Below, piece after piece: positions 15,025 to 24,141 of a stretch of DNA of 37,604 nt. How positions within the stretch are numbered: position 1 is the stretch's first letter; each line of letters opens with the position of its first letter. Made by a program: the position numbers and the translations under genes. The DNA lies in NCBI GenBank assembly GCA_934271265.1, contig CAKQRE010000008.1, positions 1 to 37,604 of the forward strand, written 5' to 3'. The stretch comes from an uncultured Clostridia bacterium. GTDB taxonomy: Bacteria; Bacillota; Clostridia; Christensenellales; Borkfalkiaceae. Under the pieces are notes generated by a model. It saw only the letters and a list, made by a program, of their open reading frames with translations, was not told the DNA's origin and made no database searches.

Positions 15025-17532
15025 ATGAAAAAACTTTTGACTCTTTGTCTTGCGCTCGCTATGACCTTGTCGGTCGGCGCGTACGCATTGACGACCTTAG
15101 GCTCGCCCGTTGCCAAAGCCGCCGACGAAGCCGCAACCGGAACTTCGGACACGTTGACCGTTAAGGCTTCCGAAGCGTATGCTTATTCGACGGCTGCCCC
15201 CGACACGCATTACGATCTGGTCACGAGTGTTGCAAGCGGAACGCTTACTGCGGTTCAAAACAACTGCGGATTGACTTTAATATCTCAAAAACTTACCGAA
15301 GCGCCGAATGTAAAATTTACGTTGGCTACTGCGGTGAACGCCGATAGTTATGAATACGTAACCTTTAAGGCGTTATACTGGGCGAACGGCGGAAACTATC
15401 TCAACACGACCTTCGGCAATCTTGCAGGCGATAAATCCGTAAGCTCCGCCGTGTACGGTATTCAATCAAAGAGCGTATCTCCGAATTCGCTTTGGGTAAC
15501 GTTGCGTACCGCCGATCTCAAAAATGCGGAAGGAAAAGTTGACGGTTTTATTATGACCGCGCCGACGTTTACAGCGGATATGTATATGGCGTATTTCCTC
15601 ATAAGCGATTTCACGTTTACGAATTCCGCCGTCACTTCTTTGAAGATCGATTATGCAAACAGTACGCCGCTCCAACAGGATAATTTCAGCGGTATTCAGA
15701 TCTGGATCGATAACGGATTGAGAAACAGAATTTCGAACGTAAGCGGAACGTTGAAAGCAACGATAAAATTTGCGAATCCGTTGCCTGTCGACTTTGTCGA
15801 TTATTATAGTTTTAAAGCCCTTATCTGGGGTGGAAACAGAAGCGGACTTCCGTTTAAGGTGTATCCGTTAGGCGGAAATAAAGTAAATCAGACTGCTCAC
15901 GTTTTCAATTACGCGGGGAGCGATGCAGAAAGTTATCAGGGCAATCTCGATATCCGCGTTGCGGCGAAAGGTCTCGGAAATGCAAACGGTCTGGTAGAAG
16001 GTTTCGATCTCGAGATCACGGATATCCAGGACGGTTCGCATCTGATTTTCAGCGATATCACCGCCGTTCATGAAAAAAATCCTTCGGCAATACTTGACGA
16101 AAAGTACACGACCACGGAAAACAATACATGGGGATTTCAGACTTCTAACTGGGCAGGCGTTCCGGAATGGGATAAATACGAGCTTACTTATGGCGGAAGA
16201 GACTTCGTAAATTCGCTTTACAACATCGTATTGAAATACCCCGTTTCCGTCGAAAAAGTTAAAACGATAGATTTCAAGGCGGTTTTGTGGAATAACGCAG
16301 GCGTCGGGCAGGTACAGATCGCGAAACCGGACGGAACGAATACCGAAATCATAAACGTCAACAAAGGTTGGACGGAGGTGTTCGAAAAGAACATCGACGT
16401 AAAGGTGAACGCGGAACTCCTTGCAGACGAAAACGGTTTGGTTCACGGTTTCAGAATGAACGCGATCAACGATGACAGCGGCTCTTTCGTATTCTCGAAA
16501 TTTGTTTCCGGTACGAAAGAAAAAGTTTATAACGCCACGTTGACTCTCGGCGACGGTACGCAGGAAAACATCGCGTATACCGCAAGCAACAGAGCGGCGA
16601 AACTTGAAGAAGTTAAAGCAAAACTCGGAACCGATAACGCTCAATATACGTATTCTCACGACCTTCCCGCCGAACTTCCTTTTGAAGAAGGCAAAACTTA
16701 TACCGAAACGAGAACGGTAAACAATTATAGCGTTACGTTCAAGAATTACGACGGCGAAACGCTTAAAACCGAAACTCTGGACTACGGTGCAACTCCCGTT
16801 GCTCCCGAGACCGCTCCCGCTAAACCCTACGACGACGATAATCACTTCTCGTTTAAGGGTTGGGATAAAGAAATCGCGGCCGTTACCGGCGACGTAACCT
16901 ATACGGCTGAATTCAATACCGTTGCTCACGCTTACGGCGAATGGCAGGAATTGACCGCCGCAACTTGTCTTGAAAAAGGCTCGCATAAAAAAGTTTGCGA
17001 ATGCGGTAAAGAGGTGGTCGAGGAAACTCCCGCAAAAGGACATACCGCGGTTTCAGACGCAGCGGTTGCTCCCACTTGCACCGAACCGGGCAAGACCGAA
17101 GGTTCGCATTGCTCGGTATGTAACGAAGTTCTGACCGAGCAACAAACCATAGCCGCGCTCGGACACGATATGGGCGAATACGTCCAGACAACAGCCCCCA
17201 CCTGCACGGAAAAGGGCGTAAAAACCGCTACCTGCAAACGCGAAGGCTGCAATCATACCGAAACGCAGGAAATTCCCGCAAAAGGACATACTCTCGAGAA
17301 GGTAGAAACGGTTGCCGCGACCGAAAGCAAGGAAGGCGTTAAAGAACATTACAAATGCGCGGAATGCGGCAAATTGTTCCTTGACGAAAACGGAACCACC
17401 CCCGCGACGGAAGCCGACCTTAAAATCGAAAAACTTGAGAAGAAAGGTTGCTCTGGCGCCGTAGACGGTTTCGGTTTCCTGTTTGCCGCGGTCGGTATGG
17501 CGTTCGTTGCGTTAAAGAAAAAACGCGGTTAA
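15025..17532 (+). CDS. Large surface protein: three beta-sandwich repeats, InlB-like domain, CxxC repeats and Cys-Gly tail, 835 aa
   Basis: The signal peptide (about 32 residues) is followed by three related beta-sandwich modules, each with a FKA-LxW strand (VTFKALYW, YSFKALIW, IDFKAVLW) and a NGLVxGF strand. These resemble carbohydrate-binding folds. Next comes an InlB/Flg_new-type segment (about 570-630, ending FKGWDKEI and YTAEF). Four roughly 44-residue repeats follow, with CxxCG or related pairs (KVCECGK, HCSVCNE, CKREGCN, YKCAECGK). The C-terminus is KKGCSGAVDG, a hydrophobic helix and KKKRG. GGGAGG precedes the start. It is probably a surface adhesin or glycan-binding protein working with the phosphatases and the importer. 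Confidence 0.85.
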   Translation: MKKLLTLCLALAMTLSVGAYALTTLGSPVAKAADEAATGTSDTLTVKASEAYAYSTAAPDTHYDLVTSVASGTLTAVQNNCGLTLISQKLTEAPNVKFTLATAVNADSYEYVTFKALYWANGGNYLNTTFGNLAGDKSVSSAVYGIQSKSVSPNSLWVTLRTADLKNAEGKVDGFIMTAPTFTADMYMAYFLISDFTFTNSAVTSLKIDYANSTPLQQDNFSGIQIWIDNGLRNRISNVSGTLKATIKFANPLPVDFVDYYSFKALIWGGNRSGLPFKVYPLGGNKVNQTAHVFNYAGSDAESYQGNLDIRVAAKGLGNANGLVEGFDLEITDIQDGSHLIFSDITAVHEKNPSAILDEKYTTTENNTWGFQTSNWAGVPEWDKYELTYGGRDFVNSLYNIVLKYPVSVEKVKTIDFKAVLWNNAGVGQVQIAKPDGTNTEIINVNKGWTEVFEKNIDVKVNAELLADENGLVHGFRMNAINDDSGSFVFSKFVSGTKEKVYNATLTLGDGTQENIAYTASNRAAKLEEVKAKLGTDNAQYTYSHDLPAELPFEEGKTYTETRTVNNYSVTFKNYDGETLKTETLDYGATPVAPETAPAKPYDDDNHFSFKGWDKEIAAVTGDVTYTAEFNTVAHAYGEWQELTAATCLEKGSHKKVCECGKEVVEETPAKGHTAVSDAAVAPTCTEPGKTEGSHCSVCNEVLTEQQTIAALGHDMGEYVQTTAPTCTEKGVKTATCKREGCNHTETQEIPAKGHTLEKVETVAATESKEGVKEHYKCAECGKLFLDENGTTPATEADLKIEKLEKKGCSGAVDGFGFLFAAVGMAFVALKKKRG

Positions 17533-17549
17533 ACTTATCCGAAAAAACG

Positions 17550-17640
17550 TCACTCTTCGGGAGATCTGTCACGTAGTCCGGAAAGACGGCATAATGAGCC
17601 TGTCACCAGGAACGCTGTGAACGATCTCCCGAAAAAGAGA
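17550..17640 (+). ncRNA. Candidate structured RNA element in the leader of the 17753 gene
   Basis: TTCGGGAGATC (17556-17566) and GATCTCCCGAA (17623-17633) are perfect 11-base complements enclosing 56 bases. Inside are TCAC/GTGA pairing continuing the stem, a CCG/CGG hairpin with a GAAAGA loop and a CCTG/CAGG hairpin, giving a likely three-way junction. No T run follows, so it is not a terminator. It matches no riboswitch or ribozyme consensus I know. It may be a regulatory or mRNA-processing element between two surface-protein genes. Confidence 0.5.
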
Positions 17641-17752
17641 AATTCGCGAAGAAGCGTACGACCGTTCGTGTTCCGATCCCGGGATTGATCCGGTCGGTAT
17701 GCGCCTTCGCAAAGTCCATAAAAAAAATAAGATAATAAAGAAACAAAAAACT

Positions 17753-19210
17753 ATGAAAAAATTAACATCCGGAATATGCGGAGCGGTTGTCGCCGTGTTT
17801 GCGGCGACAACCGTCGCTTTCGGCGGAATGAACGGTTATTCCGCAAAAGCCGAAGGATCCGCGGAAAATCAAAAATTTGCGCTCGATACGGGCGTTTATA
17901 CCCTTAAAATGGACGATTCCGTTACCATGGACGTAAGTTACGCTCATGGCGCGACCTATTTGTATAATAAACGCGATACGAACGGTAATATACGCCTTAA
18001 ATTCAAGACGAATTCTGTTTCGACGACCCTTGCAAACAACATAATGTACGGGCTTGTCAGGGGAAAATCCGAAGATCTCGCATACGCTTACGGCGACATG
18101 GCAAATACTTATTGGTATATTTTCGGCAATCACATCAGCGGTTCGTCGGGTAAAACGATATATAAGGCAGACGCATATACCGATATTCTATATAACGTTA
18201 CGACGCATGCATTCGGCGTGAGCATCGACGGAAGTGACGTTACCGGCGAAATGTCTAAATTTGTATCGTCGGCAAACGCCGACGTTGTCGATGGCAAAGG
18301 CGCAACGAAAATCTGTTGGGACTCCGTCAATATCGGTAGTAACGACCCCGCAGATACGATTGCCGTAACTCTCACGGATTTTGCTCTTACCGATGCCGAT
18401 GGCTATGATCTCGGCGTTGCCATGGGGCGAATGGCTTATGAAAAAGGGGAGTATTCTTACAACGAAAACGTTTACGGCTACGCCGGCAAAACGGTAACCG
18501 TAAAATATATCGGCGACGGGGACGGCGGTTCGCCGCTCGTTTACGGGTCCGACGGCGCAAGACTTTCCGTGCCGGTCGACTCGCTCGGCAACGGCGAATA
18601 TTCTTTCGTTATGCCAAGCGACAGCGTACGTCTCGTTATGAAACGCCGTGTCGAAAACTCCGAAATTTACGGAACTTATCTGAGCGCGACGAGCGGCAAT
18701 TATTTCGTTTTCGGCGAGAAATCGTATCAGTCGATAAACGGCGTTAAAACCGATATCGATATCGCCGCGTATACGGGCGGGATAGTTGACGTTATCGAAG
18801 GCAAAAACACTACGGAAGGCTTATATACGATAGGCAAACTCGTTCTCGGCGACACCGTCTATAAAAAATTGCTGAATTATTCGGTTTCCTTCGTCGTAGA
18901 CGGAAAGACTGTCAAAAGCGAAACGTTATCCTCGGGCGACTATTTTGCGACCGCGCCCGAAGATCCGAAAAAAGAAGGCTATGTGTTCGCGGGCTGGAGA
19001 ACTTCCGGCGGAGAAGGGTATAAAGCCGATAAAACGATAACCGAATCTACGACTTTCTACGCAGTTTTCAACGAGGAGGGCGGACACGTCGATCCCAAAG
19101 TGGAAAGCAAAGGCGGGTGCGGAGGACATATTGCGTATTCGGGTTTTGCGATCTTTCCGCTTGCTGCGGTATTTTTCTGCTTGAAGATCAAACGCGAAGG
19201 CGGCAGGTAA
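17753..19210 (+). CDS. Surface protein with InlB-like repeat and Cys-Gly tail, 485 aa
   Basis: The signal peptide ends near SAKAEG (about residue 34). A beta-rich domain with no recognised family spans about 35-245. A short module ending YSFVMPSDSVRLVMK follows; such strands occur in bacterial surface repeat proteins. An InlB/Flg_new repeat lies near 395-455 (GYVFAGWRTSGGEGY, then FYAVF). The tail is SKGGCGGHIAYSG, a hydrophobic helix and KIKREGGR. I chose ATG 17753 because it yields a clean signal peptide; the 18 upstream codons are Lys-rich and lack a ribosome binding site. The ABC permease gene starts one base after its stop. Confidence 0.82.
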   Translation: MKKLTSGICGAVVAVFAATTVAFGGMNGYSAKAEGSAENQKFALDTGVYTLKMDDSVTMDVSYAHGATYLYNKRDTNGNIRLKFKTNSVSTTLANNIMYGLVRGKSEDLAYAYGDMANTYWYIFGNHISGSSGKTIYKADAYTDILYNVTTHAFGVSIDGSDVTGEMSKFVSSANADVVDGKGATKICWDSVNIGSNDPADTIAVTLTDFALTDADGYDLGVAMGRMAYEKGEYSYNENVYGYAGKTVTVKYIGDGDGGSPLVYGSDGARLSVPVDSLGNGEYSFVMPSDSVRLVMKRRVENSEIYGTYLSATSGNYFVFGEKSYQSINGVKTDIDIAAYTGGIVDVIEGKNTTEGLYTIGKLVLGDTVYKKLLNYSVSFVVDGKTVKSETLSSGDYFATAPEDPKKEGYVFAGWRTSGGEGYKADKTITESTTFYAVFNEEGGHVDPKVESKGGCGGHIAYSGFAIFPLAAVFFCLKIKREGGR

Positions 19211-19211
19211 A

Positions 19212-20126
19212 ATGATCAGATACGGTGTTGCGTATAAATTAAAAAGAGCGGGTTTCATTCTCTCGTTCGTAATATTGCCGACGATCACGTTTCTGGTGTT
19301 TTACGTCTACGTCAATTTAGACGCTTTCGTGATGTCATTTCAACAGAACATCGACGGAGAAAAGATATGGACGCTGAATAACTTCAAAGACGTTTTCGCC
19401 AATCTTTTTCCTCCGAACGACGAGATGAAAGAGGCTTTCAGAAATACGTTTATCACTTTCGGCGTGAATATGATAACGTTCGTCGTCGGCGTATTCGTGT
19501 CGTACTTTCTGTATAAGAAGATTTTCCTGTATAAGGCGTTCCGGGTGATTTTTTATCTGCCGAGCATTTTGTCGGCGGTCGTGCTTTGCGCGATCTACTA
19601 TAATCTTCTCGAAACCGACGCGTGCAGAAATCTCGTGCAGAAACTGTGCGGGCTTGCCGAGCCGCCCCGGATCTTTTCCGATTCGCGATTCGCCAACAAA
19701 GCCGTACTTATCAACATGGTATGGCTTACGTTCCCCGGCAACCTTATCATCTGGGGCGGAACGTTTTCGAGAGTGCCCGACGGCGTTATCGAATCCGCCA
19801 AGATAGACGGCGTAAACTGGGTGCAGGAAGCGTTCAGGATAATTATCCCCATCGTATGGCCGACCTTCGCGCTTACGTTCGTTTTACAGATCGCGGGCAT
19901 ATTCGGCGCAAGCGGGCAGGTTTTCCTGCTTACCATGGGTACGGAAGGCACGCAGACCATATCCAACTGGATGTATCTGCAGGTTTACTCGGTGGCGATA
20001 AACAATTCGTCCAATGCGTTCAACTATATGTCCGCGCTCGGCTTGTTCTTAACGGTAATATCCTGCGCGGTATCGCTTACGATCCGGAAGATTTCGGGTA
20101 AGGTCTTTCAGGGGGTGGAATATTGA
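19212..20126 (+). CDS. Sugar ABC importer permease, MalF/UgpA type, 304 aa
   Basis: Integral membrane subunit of a CUT1-type carbohydrate importer. About six hydrophobic helices are visible, and the cytoplasmic EAA loop that contacts the ATPase is near residue 195 (ESAKIDGVNWVQEAFRIIIP). It overlaps the second permease by one base (TGATG). No ATPase gene lies in the operon. Such importers in Bacillota usually share a housekeeping MsmX-type ATPase encoded elsewhere. Substrate cannot be read from the sequence; neighbours suggest an oligosaccharide. Confidence 0.93.
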   Translation: MIRYGVAYKLKRAGFILSFVILPTITFLVFYVYVNLDAFVMSFQQNIDGEKIWTLNNFKDVFANLFPPNDEMKEAFRNTFITFGVNMITFVVGVFVSYFLYKKIFLYKAFRVIFYLPSILSAVVLCAIYYNLLETDACRNLVQKLCGLAEPPRIFSDSRFANKAVLINMVWLTFPGNLIIWGGTFSRVPDGVIESAKIDGVNWVQEAFRIIIPIVWPTFALTFVLQIAGIFGASGQVFLLTMGTEGTQTISNWMYLQVYSVAINNSSNAFNYMSALGLFLTVISCAVSLTIRKISGKVFQGVEY

Positions 20127-20995
20127 TGAAAGTCAAAAAACATTTTCCCGGCTGGCAGAATCGGAGCGTATCGGAAAGAATACTTTATTGCATTATCTTC
20201 GTGATATTCGCGCTCGTCGCGTTTTCGTACCTGTATTGTCTGTGGTGGTGCTTTATGTCGGGTATGAAAACGCCCGACGACATTGTTGCCAAGCCGTTCG
20301 CGCTTCCGACAAAATGGCGTTTCGACAATATTTCCAAGATGATGGAAATGTTGAGGATCAACGACACGGGCTTTTGGGGAATGCTGTTTAACAGCGTATA
20401 CTTTTCGGTGATCGGCGCGTTTTTCTCGGCTTCGTGTACCGCGATGCTCGCCTACGTTACCTGTAAGTACAAATTTCCCGGTTCCGGCGCTTATTTTATC
20501 GCGTCGCTGATCATGATGATACTTCCGATATACGGCACGGGCGGAAGTATGTATCTTTTACTCGATAGGCTGGGGCTTCTGAACAGCCGGCTTATGATAA
20601 TCACGTCATTTTCGGGTATAGGCGTTTACTATATGTATTTCTACGCCTTTTTCCAGAACGTAAGCAATACTTACGCCGAAGCCGCAAGAATAGACGGCGC
20701 AGGCGATTATACGATATTTTTCCGCGTAATGTTGCCGCAGGCGTTTCCGATGTTCGGGGCGATATTCCTTATGATATGGATGGCGGAATGGAACAACTAT
20801 TCGACTGCATTATTATATCTTAACGAACTGCCTACCCTTTCGGTAGGAATATACCTTTTCAAAACGGAATCGGGCGGCGACTTTGATATTCTCTATATGG
20901 CTTACTTTATAACGTGCATACCGCCGCTCGTGATCTTCGCGTTTTTCAATAACGTGCTTATGAGTAACGTATCTTTGGGCGGTATCAAAGAATAG
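20126..20995 (+). CDS. Sugar ABC importer permease, MalG/UgpE type, 289 aa
   Basis: Second membrane subunit of the same importer. It has six predicted helices and an EAA loop AEAARIDGAGDYTIFFRVML near residue 190. I chose ATG 20126, preceded by GGGGGTGG, over the adjacent TTG at 20123. Its start overlaps the stop of the first permease, as usual for co-translated pairs. The binding-protein gene follows after 11 bases. It works as a heterodimer with the preceding permease. Confidence 0.93.
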   Translation: MKVKKHFPGWQNRSVSERILYCIIFVIFALVAFSYLYCLWWCFMSGMKTPDDIVAKPFALPTKWRFDNISKMMEMLRINDTGFWGMLFNSVYFSVIGAFFSASCTAMLAYVTCKYKFPGSGAYFIASLIMMILPIYGTGGSMYLLLDRLGLLNSRLMIITSFSGIGVYYMYFYAFFQNVSNTYAEAARIDGAGDYTIFFRVMLPQAFPMFGAIFLMIWMAEWNNYSTALLYLNELPTLSVGIYLFKTESGGDFDILYMAYFITCIPPLVIFAFFNNVLMSNVSLGGIKE

Positions 20996-21006
20996 GAGGT
21001 AGAATT

Positions 21007-22527
21007 ATGAAAAAATCAGTTAAAATCGTTGCGGCAGCCCTTGCCGCGGGACTTGCCTGTACGGCATTTGTCGGTTGTAAGAAAAAGGAAGCGCCCAACA
21101 GCGCGACGGATATCGAAATATCCTTCTGGGAAGGAAGTTTCGGAAAGAGCTTTATGGAAGATATCGTTTCCGGATTTTCGAAGAAATATCCCGAATATAA
21201 AGTCGAATTAAGAACGAGCAAGAACGCGCAGACGATTGCCAATACCTTGCAGAAACGCCAAAACGACACTACGGATATTTACTTCAATCAGATTTCGATT
21301 TTTACGAACTACACCGACTTGTTCGCCGACCTTTCCGAGATCGCCGGCGAAACCATACCGGGCGAAACGAAATCGATTAAGGATAAATACGATAAATCTC
21401 TCTACGAATCGCTTAAAAACGAAAACGGAGAGTTGAAAACGCTCGGTTGGGCAGGCTCGACAACGGGTATCTTCTATTATGCCGACGTTCTCGAAAACGA
21501 AGGGATCGACGTTCCGAGAACGACCGACGAACTTGCGGATCTCGTTACGTCACTCGGCAATAAAAAGGCCTTCGTCCAACTTAAAGACGCCAGAATGGGA
21601 TATTATCAATATCTCGTAAAGGCATGGATGGCGCAGTACGCGGGGCTTGAATACTATAACAACAATTGGCTTCAGCTCAAAGACGATTCCGGCAAAACTC
21701 CTTCGAAAGACGTTTATTTAAGCGAAGAGGACGGCAGAAAACAGGCTCTCGACGTTCTCGGCTCGTTGCTTAACAGCAAAACGATTATCGAAGACCCGGA
21801 CAAATACAAAGTCGCAAGATATTTCAATCTCGGCGACGCGGTCATGATGGTAAACGGCAACTGGGTGTTCGGCGAGGTGGAAGCGCTGAAAGAAAAGAAC
21901 ATAAAGATGATGCGCACTCCGGTTATCAGCGCGCTTGCCCAAAAACTCGAAACCGTAGCCGACGACGGAGAACTTTCCGCGCTTGTTGCGGCTGTCGATA
22001 ACGTGCTCGATAACAACGCGACCGTTTCGCTCACCGGCAACGGCTACGACGTATCGCAAGCCGATTGGGACAGAGTTTACGCCGCGAGAACCATGGTATA
22101 TAACAACGGCAGCGAACACGCCATGATCGTTAATCGGCATACCAACGCAATGGAAGGCGTAAAGAAATTTATTCAATACTACTATTCCGACGAGGGACTG
22201 GCGAAGTTCGTAAACGCCACGCATTGTTCGGCCAACGCAAGTCTTACGGACGAAACGCTCGTAAACACTTCCGGCTGGACGACTCACGAAAAAGAACAAT
22301 ATGCGAGAAGTAAGACCAACACAAACGTAACCGACGGTAACGCGACGAGTCCCGTATTTTCAAAAACGGCAACTCTTCACCTTTACGGCACGGTAGATAT
22401 CGTAGGTCAACTCGTTACTACGAATAAACCGCAGAGTGCGGCTGATCTCTGGACGGCATTCAAAAATAACGTAAACGCGAATACCGGTTGGGCGACATGG
22501 CTTAAAAACGCGGGTATAAAGGGGTAA
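21007..22527 (+). CDS. Extracellular solute-binding lipoprotein of the sugar importer, 506 aa
   Basis: Captures the substrate outside the membrane and delivers it to the two permeases. The signal peptide ends in lipobox FVGC (Cys24), followed by a Lys-rich spacer. The mature protein begins with the family-1 solute-binding pattern (IEISFWEGSFGKSFMEDIV, then FSKKYPEYKVEL, then DIYFNQ and a LFADLSEI segment). Its length is in the upper range for oligosaccharide binders. AGGAGGT precedes the start. A close match would be needed to name the sugar. Confidence 0.93.
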   Translation: MKKSVKIVAAALAAGLACTAFVGCKKKEAPNSATDIEISFWEGSFGKSFMEDIVSGFSKKYPEYKVELRTSKNAQTIANTLQKRQNDTTDIYFNQISIFTNYTDLFADLSEIAGETIPGETKSIKDKYDKSLYESLKNENGELKTLGWAGSTTGIFYYADVLENEGIDVPRTTDELADLVTSLGNKKAFVQLKDARMGYYQYLVKAWMAQYAGLEYYNNNWLQLKDDSGKTPSKDVYLSEEDGRKQALDVLGSLLNSKTIIEDPDKYKVARYFNLGDAVMMVNGNWVFGEVEALKEKNIKMMRTPVISALAQKLETVADDGELSALVAAVDNVLDNNATVSLTGNGYDVSQADWDRVYAARTMVYNNGSEHAMIVNRHTNAMEGVKKFIQYYYSDEGLAKFVNATHCSANASLTDETLVNTSGWTTHEKEQYARSKTNTNVTDGNATSPVFSKTATLHLYGTVDIVGQLVTTNKPQSAADLWTAFKNNVNANTGWATWLKNAGIKG

Positions 22528-22530
22528 AAA

Positions 22531-24141
22531 ATGAATAAATTACTACGAAAAATCGCGCCTGCATGCATTGCGCTCGCACTGTGCGCTCTTCCGTCCGTAA
22601 CCGTTGCGAAGGCAGGTAAATCGGACGTTAACGTTGCGGATAAAGCTTCCGTTACCGGTCAACTCGACAAAGGGAAATGGAGAATTGCGGGCAACGTAAA
22701 ATCCGAGAACGATTCCGTTGTTTTCGACGGCGATTGCAGCGAAAACGCGAGGATCACCACGAGATCCGTGTTTAAGGATTGTTCCGCCGACGGCATCGAC
22801 GAAATTTATACTTCTTCCTTCACTTTGACGATTTCCGGTATTCCGAGCGGTGAAAACAAACGCTTTGCGGTTTCGTACGGATTGGATAAAATCGCAGGCG
22901 ATCTCGGAGAAACGGGGACGAGCGAGGTGTATTTCGTCAACGATAACGAACGGCTTAAAGTCGGGGTATGTAAGTTCGACGAGGAAAGCGGCACAAAGAC
23001 CGATATCGTTGCTCCTGCCGATTATCCTTCGCTTGATTTCGGCAGTAGTTTCACGCTTAACGTATCTTTGGTCGCGAGCGGTTATATGACCGTTACGATC
23101 GCTCCCGCTGGGGTCTCTTCGCCATACGTGCTGTGCGACGACGCGACGGTAGGCAATACGGACCATTCCCTTACGGGACGCGTCTGTATCGGTCAGACGG
23201 CTGTGTGCGATGCGACGATAACGGCGATCAGGATCAAATCTTACGACTATACCAATGCCGCAACGCCTATCGAACTTACCGAAACCTTCGATAAAGACGA
23301 ATACAACGGAAACGCTTTCTATACTCGTTCCGATCCCAACGACGGAACGAATCTGTCGGGCGGAGTAAAGGTGGAAAACGGCGCGTTGAATTTCACGGGG
23401 CGTCCGTGCTTTATCAGCTCGGTATACTCCTATTCCAACTTTGAAATGACTTTCGATCTTATCGACGTAACGAGAAAGACCGTGAAAGACGAAGACGGAA
23501 ACGTCGTAAAAGAAAAGGCGAGCGGCTGGCTCGGTATTTCGCTCGAAGCGATGACCGGAAGAGGTACTTTCGACAACCACGCCCGTACAAACGCGCTTTA
23601 CACGATGCAGATCGAAAGCAAAGAAAACAGCTTTTTCAACCAACTTTCGAGAACGGATCTTTCGGAATATCCTTCGGCGTATAAGACCTCCGAAATGGAT
23701 ATTTTAAGCGAAGCGAACGAAGGCAAGATCTATAACTATAAAGTCGTGATGAACGACGGGATCTTTTCGGTGTGGTATAAACTTTCGGACAGCGAAGATT
23801 ATCCTGCCGAACCGCTTTTTTCAAAGGATTTAGGTTATACTCCTTACGGAAGCGTTGCGATTATGGCTTACGGATATTGCGGCTATACTTTTGATAATAT
23901 CAAAATCGTCAATAAAGACATTCGCCCGCAAAACGTCAAAATAGAGTATAACGGAGTTAAAAACAGAACCGAATCGGACTTCGTTTACGAAGACAAGTGG
24001 TCGGACACCGACCTTATAACGAATAAAATCGGCAAGACGACTTCGGAAAAATCGGGTTGCGGAGCGTCTTTGGGCGGCGTTACGGGTTTACCGATATTAG
24101 TCGCTATCGCTTTATTGAAAAGGAGAAAAGACCATGAATAA
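22531..24141 (+). CDS. Secreted beta-sandwich protein with Cys-Gly tail, 536 aa
   Basis: A signal peptide of about 29 residues precedes two regions that look like lectin or LamG-type beta-sandwiches (about 40-240 and 245-475). The second ends GYTFDNIKIVNK, a strand pattern common in carbohydrate-binding and DUF1080-like domains. The tail is EKSGCGASLGG, a hydrophobic helix and KRRKDHE. It starts three bases after the binding-protein stop and overlaps the next gene by eight bases. It may display or bind the glycan near the importer. No catalytic motif is recognised. Confidence 0.8.
   Translation: MNKLLRKIAPACIALALCALPSVTVAKAGKSDVNVADKASVTGQLDKGKWRIAGNVKSENDSVVFDGDCSENARITTRSVFKDCSADGIDEIYTSSFTLTISGIPSGENKRFAVSYGLDKIAGDLGETGTSEVYFVNDNERLKVGVCKFDEESGTKTDIVAPADYPSLDFGSSFTLNVSLVASGYMTVTIAPAGVSSPYVLCDDATVGNTDHSLTGRVCIGQTAVCDATITAIRIKSYDYTNAATPIELTETFDKDEYNGNAFYTRSDPNDGTNLSGGVKVENGALNFTGRPCFISSVYSYSNFEMTFDLIDVTRKTVKDEDGNVVKEKASGWLGISLEAMTGRGTFDNHARTNALYTMQIESKENSFFNQLSRTDLSEYPSAYKTSEMDILSEANEGKIYNYKVVMNDGIFSVWYKLSDSEDYPAEPLFSKDLGYTPYGSVAIMAYGYCGYTFDNIKIVNKDIRPQNVKIEYNGVKNRTESDFVYEDKWSDTDLITNKIGKTTSEKSGCGASLGGVTGLPILVAIALLKRRKDHE

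Noticed and set aside
17556..17633. tRNA or c-di-GMP-I riboswitch
   Set aside because: Length and closing stem are tRNA-like, but no T-loop or anticodon arm fits. The conserved GEMM aptamer core is absent.
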